32,681 nucleotides of DNA from Thermoleophilia bacterium (GTDB lineage Bacteria; Actinomycetota; Thermoleophilia; RBG-16-64-13). Below, piece after piece: positions 18,164-27,000 of the stretch. How positions within the stretch are numbered: position 1 is the first letter of the stretch; each line of letters starts with the position of its first letter. Made by a program: the position numbers and the translations under genes. Under the pieces are notes generated by a model. The model ran no database searches. It was given only the letters and a program-made list of their open reading frames with translations, and was not told the DNA's origin. The stretch lies in the NCBI GenBank assembly GCA_017882525.1, contig JADGPI010000013.1, positions 1 to 32,681 of the forward strand, written 5' to 3'.

Positions 18164-18839
18164 GTCATCGAAGCGGGCGGGCCCCGACCGTCCGGCGAAG
18201 GCTGGCTGGCCGCTCTGGCGTTCGGCGGCCGCGCTTGCCGCGGCTTTTTCTCTTGGGTGCATCCCGACGGCGCGACTTGCGGTCCGCCTCGCCGGCGTGG
18301 ATGCAAAAGAGAGGCTGTCCCAAGAGAATCCTGGCGCATCGAGCATAAACCGGATCTTGGGCAAGAAAGCGGCCATGGCGGTGTTCACCGTCGACGCCCT
18401 CAAGGGGCTTTTGCCCGCCGCGGTCGGCCGGGCGGCAGGGGCTGGTCCTCGGACCGTCGATTGTTTGATGCTTGCGCCGGTGGTCGCGCATGTTACAGTC
18501 GTAGGAGGCAAGGGAGTGGCCACTATGGCCGGGGCCATGCCGGCGGCGGACCCATTGGCTTTTGCCATGATCTGCCCCATTTGGGTGGGCGCGACCCTTA
18601 AGAAAGACCATGCGCGAGGGGTCCTCGTGGCCATTTCGCTGTATCCGGTCGCCCGGTGGCTGTTGAGGCGAGGCGGGTGTAGGGCGGCTCTGAGCGCCGG
18701 GCTGCCGCTCTCTCTCGTCTATGCCAGGTTGAGAGGGCCGGGATGGGAGAAGACCGGGATGAACCCTCGGGTGTTGTGGCAACGGCTCGTCTGTGATGCC
18801 GAGCTGAAGAGTGATTCGGGAGGCAGCGGATGCGAATAG
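18147..18839 (+). CDS. divergent PlsY-like (glycerol-3-phosphate acyltransferase family) membrane protein
   Basis: AAFSLGCIPTARLAVRLAGVD, ENPGASSINRILGKKAAMAVFTVDALKG, VVAHVTVVGGKGVATMAG align to PlsY motifs with substitutions. Confidence 0.7.
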   Translation: MSPLNRSSKRAGPDRPAKAGWPLWRSAAALAAAFSLGCIPTARLAVRLAGVDAKERLSQENPGASSINRILGKKAAMAVFTVDALKGLLPAAVGRAAGAGPRTVDCLMLAPVVAHVTVVGGKGVATMAGAMPAADPLAFAMICPIWVGATLKKDHARGVLVAISLYPVARWLLRRGGCRAALSAGLPLSLVYARLRGPGWEKTGMNPRVLWQRLVCDAELKSDSGGSGCE

Positions 18840-20062
18840 GCGTAGTGTCGCCATACGCGTGGACCGTTCCTGGGGGCGTCAACAATCATGTGATGCACCT
18901 AGTAGAGCAGCTGGAAAACAAGGGACACGACGTGTTTGTGATCGCGCCCGCCGGAGACCTCACGCGCTCCATGGTGACGGTGCCCAGCAACTTCATATCC
19001 GCGGGCAGGGCGTTCCCGGTCCGGGCGAACGGTTCTGTCGCCTACGTCAATGTGTGGCCCCTCATGCTCCAAAAGATGGACCGCATCCTCACTCGTCAGG
19101 AACTCGATCTTGTCCACGTCCACGAACCTACCATCCCTTCCATCGGGGCGGCGGCGACCATGTCGGCAAAAGTCCCGGTGGTGGGGACTTTCCACGCTGC
19201 AGGGGACGCGACGAACCACTACGAGCGCTTCATTCCTCTGGCGAAGCGGATAATGGCCTGTATGACGGTCAAGATCGCCGTGTCGGAAGCCGCTCGCGCG
19301 TGCGTCAACGGCCATTTCCCCGGCGATTACCGGGTGATCCCCAATGGGATTGATGTGGATGCGTACGCTCCGGCGAGAGAAGGGGAGAAGGTGCCGGGGC
19401 GCATCCTCTTCCTAGGCCGCCCAGAGCCACGGAAGGGACTGTCGGTTCTGGTGGAGGCTTTCATGAGGCTCCGCACCAGATCTCCGGGCGTCTCACTGGT
19501 GCTCGCGGGCCCCACACCGAACGAGCTTCGCAGCCTTATCTCTCGCTCGCACAGCACGTGGGCCGAAGCGCTCGAGGGCATGACGGCGCTAGGCCGCGTG
19601 TCGCATGCCGAGAAGGTGGAACAGATGCGGAGGGCCGAGGTTATGTGCGCACCATCCTTGGGAGGCGAGAGCTTCGGCATCGTCTTGGCAGAAGCGATGG
19701 CGGCGGGAGTTCCTGTTGTTGCCTCGGATATCCCAGGGTACCGCGCGGTCTTAGACGGGGGAGAAGCAGGCATACTGGTTCCCCCAGACAGCCCGATGGC
19801 CCTGGAGAGCGCGTTGTCCTCGGTTCTACAGGATGCCGAGTTGCGGCGCGGCCTCTCCGATCGCGGTCTCGCTCTGGCGGAGCGCTATTCGTGGAACAGG
19901 GTGATAGACGAGGTGCTGGAAGCCTACGACGATGCTCTTCGCTTGGGGCCACGTCTGGTGAGAGAACCTGCGGTGCCGTTGTTCACACAGATCCGTTACT
20001 CGTTCCGCTCAAAGTCTCTGGCTGCCGCAGAGCCTCGCAAGATCACCAGAAAGGCGGACTGA
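18830..20062 (+). CDS. glycosyltransferase family 4, PimA-like
   Basis: MRIGVVSPYAWTVPGGVNNHVMHLVEQLENKGHDVFVIAPAGD, PNGIDVDAYAPA, FLGRPEPRKGLSVLVEAF, APSLGGESFGIVLAEAMAAGVPVVASDIPGYRAVL. Confidence 0.93.
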   Translation: MRIGVVSPYAWTVPGGVNNHVMHLVEQLENKGHDVFVIAPAGDLTRSMVTVPSNFISAGRAFPVRANGSVAYVNVWPLMLQKMDRILTRQELDLVHVHEPTIPSIGAAATMSAKVPVVGTFHAAGDATNHYERFIPLAKRIMACMTVKIAVSEAARACVNGHFPGDYRVIPNGIDVDAYAPAREGEKVPGRILFLGRPEPRKGLSVLVEAFMRLRTRSPGVSLVLAGPTPNELRSLISRSHSTWAEALEGMTALGRVSHAEKVEQMRRAEVMCAPSLGGESFGIVLAEAMAAGVPVVASDIPGYRAVLDGGEAGILVPPDSPMALESALSSVLQDAELRRGLSDRGLALAERYSWNRVIDEVLEAYDDALRLGPRLVREPAVPLFTQIRYSFRSKSLAAAEPRKITRKAD

Positions 20063-20063
20063 A

Positions 20064-20267
20064 GTGCGTGCGATGGTAGTCCATTTTGGGGGTGGGACCG
20101 AGGTGACGATCGAGACAGACGCAGATCCGGCCTCCGTCTACAGAACGCTTGAAGGCGTGCAGGACTGGCTGATAGTGGAGGATGCCGATGGTGAGCCCCA
20201 CTATCTTGCCGTGCGTCAGATCGCATATCTCACATTCGGCACCAAGAAGGGGATAGGCTTCGCTTGA
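20064..20267 (+). CDS. small hypothetical protein (67 aa)
   Basis: Begins 1 nt after the PimA-like stop (GTG 20064; alternative ATG 20073); regular beta/alpha-like composition; cotranscribed layout. Confidence 0.6.
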   Translation: MRAMVVHFGGGTEVTIETDADPASVYRTLEGVQDWLIVEDADGEPHYLAVRQIAYLTFGTKKGIGFA

Positions 20268-20327
20268 TGCACGCTCGGTGACAGCTGGCTGGCCGGTCCG
20301 GGCACCTTCTGGTAGCATGCCCAAGCC

Positions 20328-20768
20328 ATGCTCGAGTTTGAACTCAACGTTCCTGTCGACACAGGCCTGCTGGAAGCGCTCTTCTCGCGCGCGGGTTGGC
20401 GCGAGAGTGAACCTACGGCAAAGCTGGGTTGGGTGCTGGCAGCCTCAGATGAGTGGGTGACCTGCAAGATCGATGGCCAGTTGATTGGGTTCGGGCGTTC
20501 CTGTCGCTTCGGCCCGGCCCGGAGGGTCTTGTTCGACGTGATCGTCGACGAGCCGTACCAAGGCCGAGGGGTGGAACGCGAGATCGTCAGGATACTGGTT
20601 GTCAACACTCGAGGCTTGGAAGAAGTGTCTATCTTCAGCGAGCACCAAGCGTACCCCCTCTCTCTCCAGACTCCCGAGAGCATGGAGGAAGGGTTCGGAC
20701 CTCGGTGGATCCCTCTTGCTCCCGCGGGAGCATACTTAGGCAGGCAGCACTTGAACCCAGGAGGATGA
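20328..20768 (+). CDS. GNAT-family N-acetyltransferase
   Basis: [48 protein letters not shown] is a GNAT core (V-D-x-x-YQGRGV); stop overlaps the next gene's RBS region. Confidence 0.78.
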   Translation: MLEFELNVPVDTGLLEALFSRAGWRESEPTAKLGWVLAASDEWVTCKIDGQLIGFGRSCRFGPARRVLFDVIVDEPYQGRGVEREIVRILVVNTRGLEEVSIFSEHQAYPLSLQTPESMEEGFGPRWIPLAPAGAYLGRQHLNPGG

Positions 20769-20770
20769 GC

Positions 20771-21787
20771 ATGGCGGAGCACAGGGTGACCTGCATACCC
20801 GGAGATGGTATCGGCCCGGAGATCATGGCCGCCACGAAGGTGGCGCTGGCCGCGACCGGCGTGCGCATCGTTTGGATCGACATGGAAGCCGGCGCCGACG
20901 TCATGGACAAGTACGGCACACCGCTCCCTCAGCGGGTGATCGATTCGATCCGCGACACTCGGGTCGCCATCAAGGGCCCCATCACGACTCCTATCGGGTC
21001 TGGTTTCCGCAGCGTCAATGTGGCGCTTCGTAAAGAGCTCGACCTCTACGCGAACCTGAGACCGGCGGTGAGCATTCCCGGCGTGAAGTCTCGGTTCGAG
21101 GGCGTGGACTTGGTCGTCGTAAGGGAAAACACCGAGGACCTATATGCCGGTGTCGAGCACATGGTCGGCAAAGACGCGGCCGAGTCTATCAAGATCATCA
21201 CCCGCTACGGGTCGGAGCGAATAGCCCGTTTTGCCTTTGAGTACGCCCGTCGCGAGGGGCGGCGCAAAGTGACAGCCGTTCATAAGGCCAACATCATGAA
21301 GCTTTCCGATGGGCTGTTTCTCGACGTGGCTCGCGGAATGGCCGCGAACTACCCGGATATCGAGTTCGAGGACCGCATCGTCGACAACATGTGCATGCAA
21401 CTGGTGCAGAAGCCGGAGCTCTACGACGTCCTCCTCTGCCCGAACCTCTACGGCGACATCCTGAGCGATCTGTGCGCGGGGCTGGTCGGCGGCCTCGGTG
21501 TCGCCCCCGGCGCCAATATCGGGGAGGGCATCGCGGTGTTCGAGCCGGTCCACGGCTCCGCCCCCAAATACGCAGGGCTGGACAAGGCTGATCCGACCGC
21601 GCTTATTCTGTCCGCGGTGCTGATGCTCGGCCATCTCGGCGAGACCGAGGCCGCTCAGGTCCTGTTCGAGGCCGTCCGGCAAGTGATCGGCGAGGGCGAG
21701 CACGTAACCTACGATCTTGGCGGCCGCGCGGGGACAGCCGAGATGGGTAGGGCGGTAGCCGAGCGGGTGGAGCGGCTCCGCAAGTAG
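20771..21787 (+). CDS. isocitrate/isopropylmalate dehydrogenase family, probable isocitrate dehydrogenase
   Basis: [83 protein letters not shown] 6 nt before ATG 20771. Confidence 0.93.
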   Translation: MAEHRVTCIPGDGIGPEIMAATKVALAATGVRIVWIDMEAGADVMDKYGTPLPQRVIDSIRDTRVAIKGPITTPIGSGFRSVNVALRKELDLYANLRPAVSIPGVKSRFEGVDLVVVRENTEDLYAGVEHMVGKDAAESIKIITRYGSERIARFAFEYARREGRRKVTAVHKANIMKLSDGLFLDVARGMAANYPDIEFEDRIVDNMCMQLVQKPELYDVLLCPNLYGDILSDLCAGLVGGLGVAPGANIGEGIAVFEPVHGSAPKYAGLDKADPTALILSAVLMLGHLGETEAAQVLFEAVRQVIGEGEHVTYDLGGRAGTAEMGRAVAERVERLRK

Positions 21788-21806
21788 GGACCGGGCGGCT
21801 ATGTCG

Positions 21807-23555
21807 CTAGAGGCCCGGCGGGTATCCGTCCGCGGTCCAGCCCCGTTTCTTCCAGTAGATGCGGACCCTTCTGACCAGCTCTTCACGGTCGAGGGGCGGG
21901 TCGACGTCGGTGGGATCTCTGAAGAAGCGCTCGGCGACCGTATCGTCCGCCGGAGTCCCGCCCATCGCGAGATTGAGGCGGCGGATGCGCGTGATGACCT
22001 CCGTGCACTGCGCCTGCAGCTCATGCTTGGTGAGCGGAGCGCCATTGAGCTGACTGGCTGCGGACAGGAGATAGTCCCAGCTCATGAAATCCCGGTAGAA
22101 GCGACACATGAGCAGGGAATCCGACAACAGCATGCGATCTTCCCAGTCGAGATACATGTCCACGTAGGCGTCGTCGTCCAGACCGTCGAGCAGGCCTGCG
22201 AGCTCGGGTTTGTAGAAGGTTGCCCTCAGATGGCATGCGCCCCTCACGGCGACGGCGTAGCTCAGAGCCATGCCCTTCAACCGGCGAGGCTCGTACCCGG
22301 CAGGGTCCAAGCCCTTGGTCGTGATGTTCCAGTCGCTCATGCCGAAAGCGGCCGCAGCGCTGTCCATCCCGCCGGCGAGGACGTCGCCGGTCGGCGTTGA
22401 GCGGTCTGCGATGTGGTCGAGAAACTCGCTCATGGCCGTTGCGTCGCCTGGCGCCGGACCGTCGTCCACCAGTCCCAATTGCTTGCCCTTCATGGCGAGG
22501 GCGACCAGATTGCCCGCGCTGATGGTGTCCATGCCCAGGATGTTGCATCGCTCGTTGAGCCGGGCGACGTCGCGGGCGTGCTCCACCATGCACGACCCGC
22601 CGAAGACGTAGAGAGTCTCGTACTCGGGGCCGTGCATCTCGCGCCCTGCCTCTGGCCCGTCGAGGAGTGTGAGGCGTTTGCGGCAACGCAGGGGGCAGGG
22701 AGGACAGGTGTCGCTCTCCACCTTTGCCCACTCAGGCCAGTGTTCCGACTCCAAGGTGGCCCGATGGGGGGCCACGCTCTTGGTGAAGAAATCGGTGGGA
22801 AAACCCTTGGCCTCGTTCATGACAGCGACCACCATCGGCGTGCCGAAGCGGCGGTAGTTGGCAGCGGCGGGGGACTCGGAGGCGAGCTTCGATACCTCCC
22901 GGCGCGTGGCGACGAACTGCTCTTGCGCCTCGAGCTTGAGCGCCCCAGGGGAGGTGACGGAGACCGCCTTGACTTTCTTGCTGCCGAGGACTGCCCCCAT
23001 GCCTCCGCGGCCGAGTGTATGCGCCTGCTCATGCATGATGGAGGCTACCTTGACCAGGTTCTCGCCGGCCACGCCTATGGAGAGTACGGAGGAGCGCCTG
23101 TCGAGTTGGGCGAGCAACTCGCTATCGGTCTCGAAGGTGCTCTTGCCCCACAATTCTTCCGCCGGGACGATCGTGGCCCCCTCGGCCGTCACGTGGACCC
23201 GCACCGGGTCGGGTGAAGCCCCGGTGATGACCAAGGCGTCCCACCCGGTCTCGCGCAGAGTCCGGGCGAACGTGCCTCCGCAGTAGGCTTCCAGCCAGAT
23301 ACCCGTGAGTGGGCTCTTGCTGTACGCGCCGAAGCGGTCGGAGCCCGACATCGCATAGGCGGCGATAGGGCTGGGCGTGATGGCGACTATGTTTTCCGGC
23401 CCGAGGGGATCGGCCTCGGGGTCGAGATACTTCTCGAGGAGGCGAATGCCGAGGACCTTTCCGCCCAGTCCCAACGTGCCGCTGGCATCCAACTCGTCGA
23501 CCCGCGTGCCGTTCGTGGCCAGGTCGACGACGAGGATTCTGCGAACGTCAGCCAT
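21807..23555 (-). CDS. aldehyde:ferredoxin oxidoreductase family (tungstopterin) enzyme
   Basis: SGSDRFGAYSKSPLTGIWLEAYCGG, cluster CPPCPLRC, GPEYETLYVFGGSC, RGACHLRA, distal DSLLMCRF. Confidence 0.93.
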   Translation of the reverse strand: MADVRRILVVDLATNGTRVDELDASGTLGLGGKVLGIRLLEKYLDPEADPLGPENIVAITPSPIAAYAMSGSDRFGAYSKSPLTGIWLEAYCGGTFARTLRETGWDALVITGASPDPVRVHVTAEGATIVPAEELWGKSTFETDSELLAQLDRRSSVLSIGVAGENLVKVASIMHEQAHTLGRGGMGAVLGSKKVKAVSVTSPGALKLEAQEQFVATRREVSKLASESPAAANYRRFGTPMVVAVMNEAKGFPTDFFTKSVAPHRATLESEHWPEWAKVESDTCPPCPLRCRKRLTLLDGPEAGREMHGPEYETLYVFGGSCMVEHARDVARLNERCNILGMDTISAGNLVALAMKGKQLGLVDDGPAPGDATAMSEFLDHIADRSTPTGDVLAGGMDSAAAAFGMSDWNITTKGLDPAGYEPRRLKGMALSYAVAVRGACHLRATFYKPELAGLLDGLDDDAYVDMYLDWEDRMLLSDSLLMCRFYRDFMSWDYLLSAASQLNGAPLTKHELQAQCTEVITRIRRLNLAMGGTPADDTVAERFFRDPTDVDPPLDREELVRRVRIYWKKRGWTADGYPPGL

Positions 23556-23609
23556 CTGTCTTCTCCCTCATGCACCCATACTCGAGCGCACGGCCGAATC
23601 CCAGTGTCG

Positions 23610-24923
23610 TCAGCTCGCGCTGTCGGCAGCCATCACTTCGGCGAAAGTGCTTTCGATGATGTCCAGGCCACGGTCGAGAGTCTCGTCTTCGATGGTGAGA
23701 GGCACGAGGATCCTGATGACGTTGTGGAATGTCCCGGCGCCCACGTTGACCACGCCGTTCTCATACAGTCTCATGCGAAACGCCTTGGCGAGGTTGCCGG
23801 CCGGCTTCTTGGTCTCGGGGTCCTCCACCAGTTCCATCGCCGCCATCGCTCCGATGCCCCGCACGTCGCCGATCACCGGGTACTTCTCCTGCAACGCCTT
23901 GAAGCGGCCGATCATGCGCTTCCCGATGACATCCGCCCGACTGAGCAGCCCTTCTTCCTCGATGATGTCGAACACCGCGACGCCCGCGGCGCAAGCAGTG
24001 GGGTTCCCGCCGAAAGTGCTGCCCAGACCGCTCGGGTGCGGAGCGTCCATCACGTCTACGCGCCCGGTGATCCCCGCTATGGGGTAGCCGGCGCCCAGCG
24101 CTTTGGCGGTCGTCATGATGTCCGGCTCGACCCCCCAGTGCTCCATGGCGAACCACTTGCCCGTGCGCCCTATGCCTGTCTGTATCTCGTCGGCGATGAG
24201 GAGGATGCCGTGTTCGTCGCAGATCTTCTTGATCTTGCCCACATATTCCGGTGGCGGGACGATGAAGCCACCCTCACCCTGCACCGGCTCGATGAGCACC
24301 GCGGCCACGTCGTCCGGGCTCACAAGCTTGGCGAACGCGTTGTTGAGCAACTCCGCGCATGCGACGCCGCAGGACGGATACTGGAGCGCCAGCGGGCACC
24401 GGTAGCAATATGCATAGGGGATCCGATAGACCTCCGGAGCGAAGGGCCCGAAGCCGACCTTGTAGGGGGACACTTGCGATGTGAGGCTGAGGGTCATGAA
24501 CGTGCGCCCGTGGAACGCGTCTTCGAAAGCTATGATCGACTTGCGTCCCGTTGCGTAGCGCGCGATCTTGACAGCGTTCTCGACAGCCTCTGCACCTGAG
24601 TTCATGAAGAAGGTCCGTTTCGGGGTGCTGCCGGGTGCGTGCCGATTGAGCCTCTCTCCGAGTCTGAGGTATGACTCGTAGCCGAAGAGCCCGAAGCAGG
24701 TGTGCGAATAGAGCTCCGCCTGTTGTTTGGCAACGGCGACGACCCTGGGATGGCAGTGGCCGACGTTCATCACCCCGATGCCGGCCGCGAAGTCGATATA
24801 GTCCCTTCCCTCGACGTCGGTAATGACGGCGTTCCGGGCTTTGGAGATGAAAACAGGCGCAGTGCTGGGCACACCGCGCGGAACGACTTCCGCTCTCAAC
24901 TTGCTGAGTTCAGCGTTCGTCAT
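23610..24923 (-). CDS. gabT: 4-aminobutyrate aminotransferase-like class III aminotransferase
   Basis: PLP site region TTAKALGAGYPIAGI, MNSGAEAVENAVKIAR, FEDAFHGRT, LIADEIQTGIGRTGKWFA, STFGGNPTACAA. Confidence 0.92.
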   Translation of the reverse strand: MTNAELSKLRAEVVPRGVPSTAPVFISKARNAVITDVEGRDYIDFAAGIGVMNVGHCHPRVVAVAKQQAELYSHTCFGLFGYESYLRLGERLNRHAPGSTPKRTFFMNSGAEAVENAVKIARYATGRKSIIAFEDAFHGRTFMTLSLTSQVSPYKVGFGPFAPEVYRIPYAYCYRCPLALQYPSCGVACAELLNNAFAKLVSPDDVAAVLIEPVQGEGGFIVPPPEYVGKIKKICDEHGILLIADEIQTGIGRTGKWFAMEHWGVEPDIMTTAKALGAGYPIAGITGRVDVMDAPHPSGLGSTFGGNPTACAAGVAVFDIIEEEGLLSRADVIGKRMIGRFKALQEKYPVIGDVRGIGAMAAMELVEDPETKKPAGNLAKAFRMRLYENGVVNVGAGTFHNVIRILVPLTIEDETLDRGLDIIESTFAEVMAADSAS

Positions 24924-25132
24924 GGCTCCTCCACCTCGATTTCACCCGCGACGACATGGTCCGCGGTCTTTGCCTGAATGTGTCGACCGCCACCCAGGAA
25001 GGCATCCAGGGCCCGGCCGATGGACGACGCGTAGGCCAGCAGATATCGATGCCCGACCGAGTGGCAGGAGACCTTTCGACCGAGCAGACGTCCGTCCAAG
25101 CGAGCGTACCATGAGCTATGCACAACGGCCAT
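24920..25132 (-). CDS. possible small protein (70 aa) upstream of and overlapping gabT
   Basis: Stop overlaps the gabT ATG (ATGA); plausible composition; no clear Shine-Dalgarno at the ATG and no family recognised. Confidence 0.35.
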   Translation of the reverse strand: MAVVHSSWYARLDGRLLGRKVSCHSVGHRYLLAYASSIGRALDAFLGGGRHIQAKTADHVVAGEIEVEEP

Positions 25133-25146
25133 ATTTGATACATGCC

Positions 25147-25174
25147 TTGCATGAGGCTTTCCGTCTAGTAAACT
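25147..25174 (+). promoter_or_regulatory. candidate promoter/operator for ilvD, containing the inverted repeat CTAGT-AA-ACTAG
   Basis: TTGCAT, 16 nt, TAAACT directly upstream of the ilvD TTG start; overlapping 5-bp half-site palindrome. Confidence 0.35.
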
Positions 25175-25209
25175 AGGCACCTGTCGCCAGAAGCCTGAAG
25201 GAGCCTGTC

Positions 25210-26889
25210 TTGGAAAGCACCAGTAATAGCATCTTCGCCGGACCTACCCGTGCCCCGCACCGCTCGCTGCTTCGCGCCCTCGGCGTGGGCCGCGAGGATG
25301 CCGGGCGTCCACTCATCGGCATAGCCAACTCCTTCAACGAGTTGATACCGGGTCACATGCACCTGAACACTCTGGCGCAGCAGGCCAAATACGGGGTTTA
25401 CCAGGCCGGCGGCATCCCTCTCGAGTTCAACGTCATCGGCGTGTGCGACGGCATCGCGATGAACCATGAAGGTATGCATTATTCGCTGGTCTCTCGCGAA
25501 GTCATCGCCGATTCGGTGGAGATCATGGTCAAAGCTCACGGTCTCGACGGCTTGGTCCTCATCCCCAACTGCGACAAAGTGGTGCCGGGTATGATCATGG
25601 CCGCGGCCCGGCTCGATATCCCGGCCGTCGTTGTTTCCGGCGGTCCGATGCTGGCCGGCGATTTCCAGGGCAAGAGGGTCGATCTGGGTTCGGTGTTCGA
25701 AGCGGTCGGTCGCTACTACAAGGGCACCATGTCCGCCGACGAGCTCACGGAACTCGAAGAGTGTGCCTGCCCCACCTGCGGTTCCTGCGCCGGTCTCTTC
25801 ACGGCGAACTCCATGAGTTGCATAACGGAGGTCTTGGGATTCGGTCTTCCTGGCGATGCCACCATCCCCGCACCGTACTCGTCGCGATTGGCCCTTGCCC
25901 GGCGTACCGGGGCGGCAGCGGTCGCGGCGGTGCGCGAAGGCCGGACTGCTAGGAGCTTTCTCACTCCGGCGAGTCTTCGCAACGCCGTGGCGATCGATGC
26001 CGCCCTCGGTTGCTCTACCAACACCGTGCTGCACCTTCTGGCCATCGCGGTCGAAGCCGAGACAGAGCTTGGGATCGACATCTTCAACGAGGTGGCGGAG
26101 TCCGTTCCCCATCTGGTCAAGTTGGCGCCTACGGGCAGCTACCACATGGAGGACCTCCACAGGGCGGGTGGGGTCATGGCCGTTCTCAAGCGGCTTGCTG
26201 AGGCAGATCTGGTCGACGGCTCGGTGCCAACGGCCTTGGGCATCACTCTGGGCGAGCAGTTCGCGACCGCCGAGGTGCGCGATTCGGATGTGATCCGGCC
26301 GCTCGACCGGCCGCATCGGCTCACCGGGGGTCTCGCTGTCCTCTTCGGCAATCTTGCGCCCAGGGGCGCGGTGGTGAAGGAATCCGCGGTGCTTCCCCAA
26401 ATGCTTACTCACCAGGGCCCGGCCCGAGTGTTCGAAGACGAAGGATCGCTCATGTCCGCGATAGAGGCGGGCAAGATCGAGCCCGGCTGCGTGGTCGTCA
26501 TGCGATATGTGGGGCCGAAGGGCGGGCCGGGCATGCCCGAGATGCTCACTCCCACGTCCGCACTGGCTGGAGCCGGTCTTGACGACAGCGTGGCCCTCGT
26601 CACCGATGGACGGTTCAGCGGAGCCAGCCGCGGAGCCAGTATCGGTCACGTGGCGCCGGAGGGACTCGAGGGGGGTCCGATAGCTCTGGTCCAAGATGGC
26701 GACCTCATCAGCATCGACATCCCGGGGCGCAAGATATCCCTGGAGGTCAGCGAAGAAGAGTTAGGACGGAGGAGAACGGCGTGGCAGCGCCCGGCTCGGA
26801 AGTACTCGGGCGTGCTGCGCCGCTACGTAGCCTTTGTCTCCGGCGCCGAAGTAGGAGCGGTACTTGGGGGAGGAAACGGGGTCTCCTGA
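25210..26889 (+). CDS. ilvD: dihydroxy-acid dehydratase
   Basis: [82 protein letters not shown] before TTG start. Confidence 0.97.
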   Translation: MESTSNSIFAGPTRAPHRSLLRALGVGREDAGRPLIGIANSFNELIPGHMHLNTLAQQAKYGVYQAGGIPLEFNVIGVCDGIAMNHEGMHYSLVSREVIADSVEIMVKAHGLDGLVLIPNCDKVVPGMIMAAARLDIPAVVVSGGPMLAGDFQGKRVDLGSVFEAVGRYYKGTMSADELTELEECACPTCGSCAGLFTANSMSCITEVLGFGLPGDATIPAPYSSRLALARRTGAAAVAAVREGRTARSFLTPASLRNAVAIDAALGCSTNTVLHLLAIAVEAETELGIDIFNEVAESVPHLVKLAPTGSYHMEDLHRAGGVMAVLKRLAEADLVDGSVPTALGITLGEQFATAEVRDSDVIRPLDRPHRLTGGLAVLFGNLAPRGAVVKESAVLPQMLTHQGPARVFEDEGSLMSAIEAGKIEPGCVVVMRYVGPKGGPGMPEMLTPTSALAGAGLDDSVALVTDGRFSGASRGASIGHVAPEGLEGGPIALVQDGDLISIDIPGRKISLEVSEEELGRRRTAWQRPARKYSGVLRRYVAFVSGAEVGAVLGGGNGVS

Positions 26890-27000
26890 CCTTCCCTCGG
26901 GGTGAAGCGCGAAGCTTCTACCCGGCTGCTGCCCTCGAACTTCCCGGCGCCCCAGTCCGGCCATCGGCGAGCGCACCTGAAAGCCAGAGCGGAGCACATC

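Noticed and set aside
17153-18634. 493-aa antisense ORF across the flippase and PlsY-like genes
   Set aside because: Low-complexity Pro/Arg/His composition spanning two real genes on the opposite strand; codon-phase artefact
25165-26694. 509-aa ORF antisense to ilvD
   Set aside because: Rich in His/Arg/Asp/Gly with no recognisable domain; typical mirror ORF of a GC-rich coding gene, and ilvD on the other strand is unambiguous
26890-27000. Possible T-box or attenuator ahead of ilvB, and the ilvN-ilvC gap (29175-29318)
   Set aside because: No T-box sequence, branched-chain-rich leader peptide, or terminator/antiterminator pair could be seen
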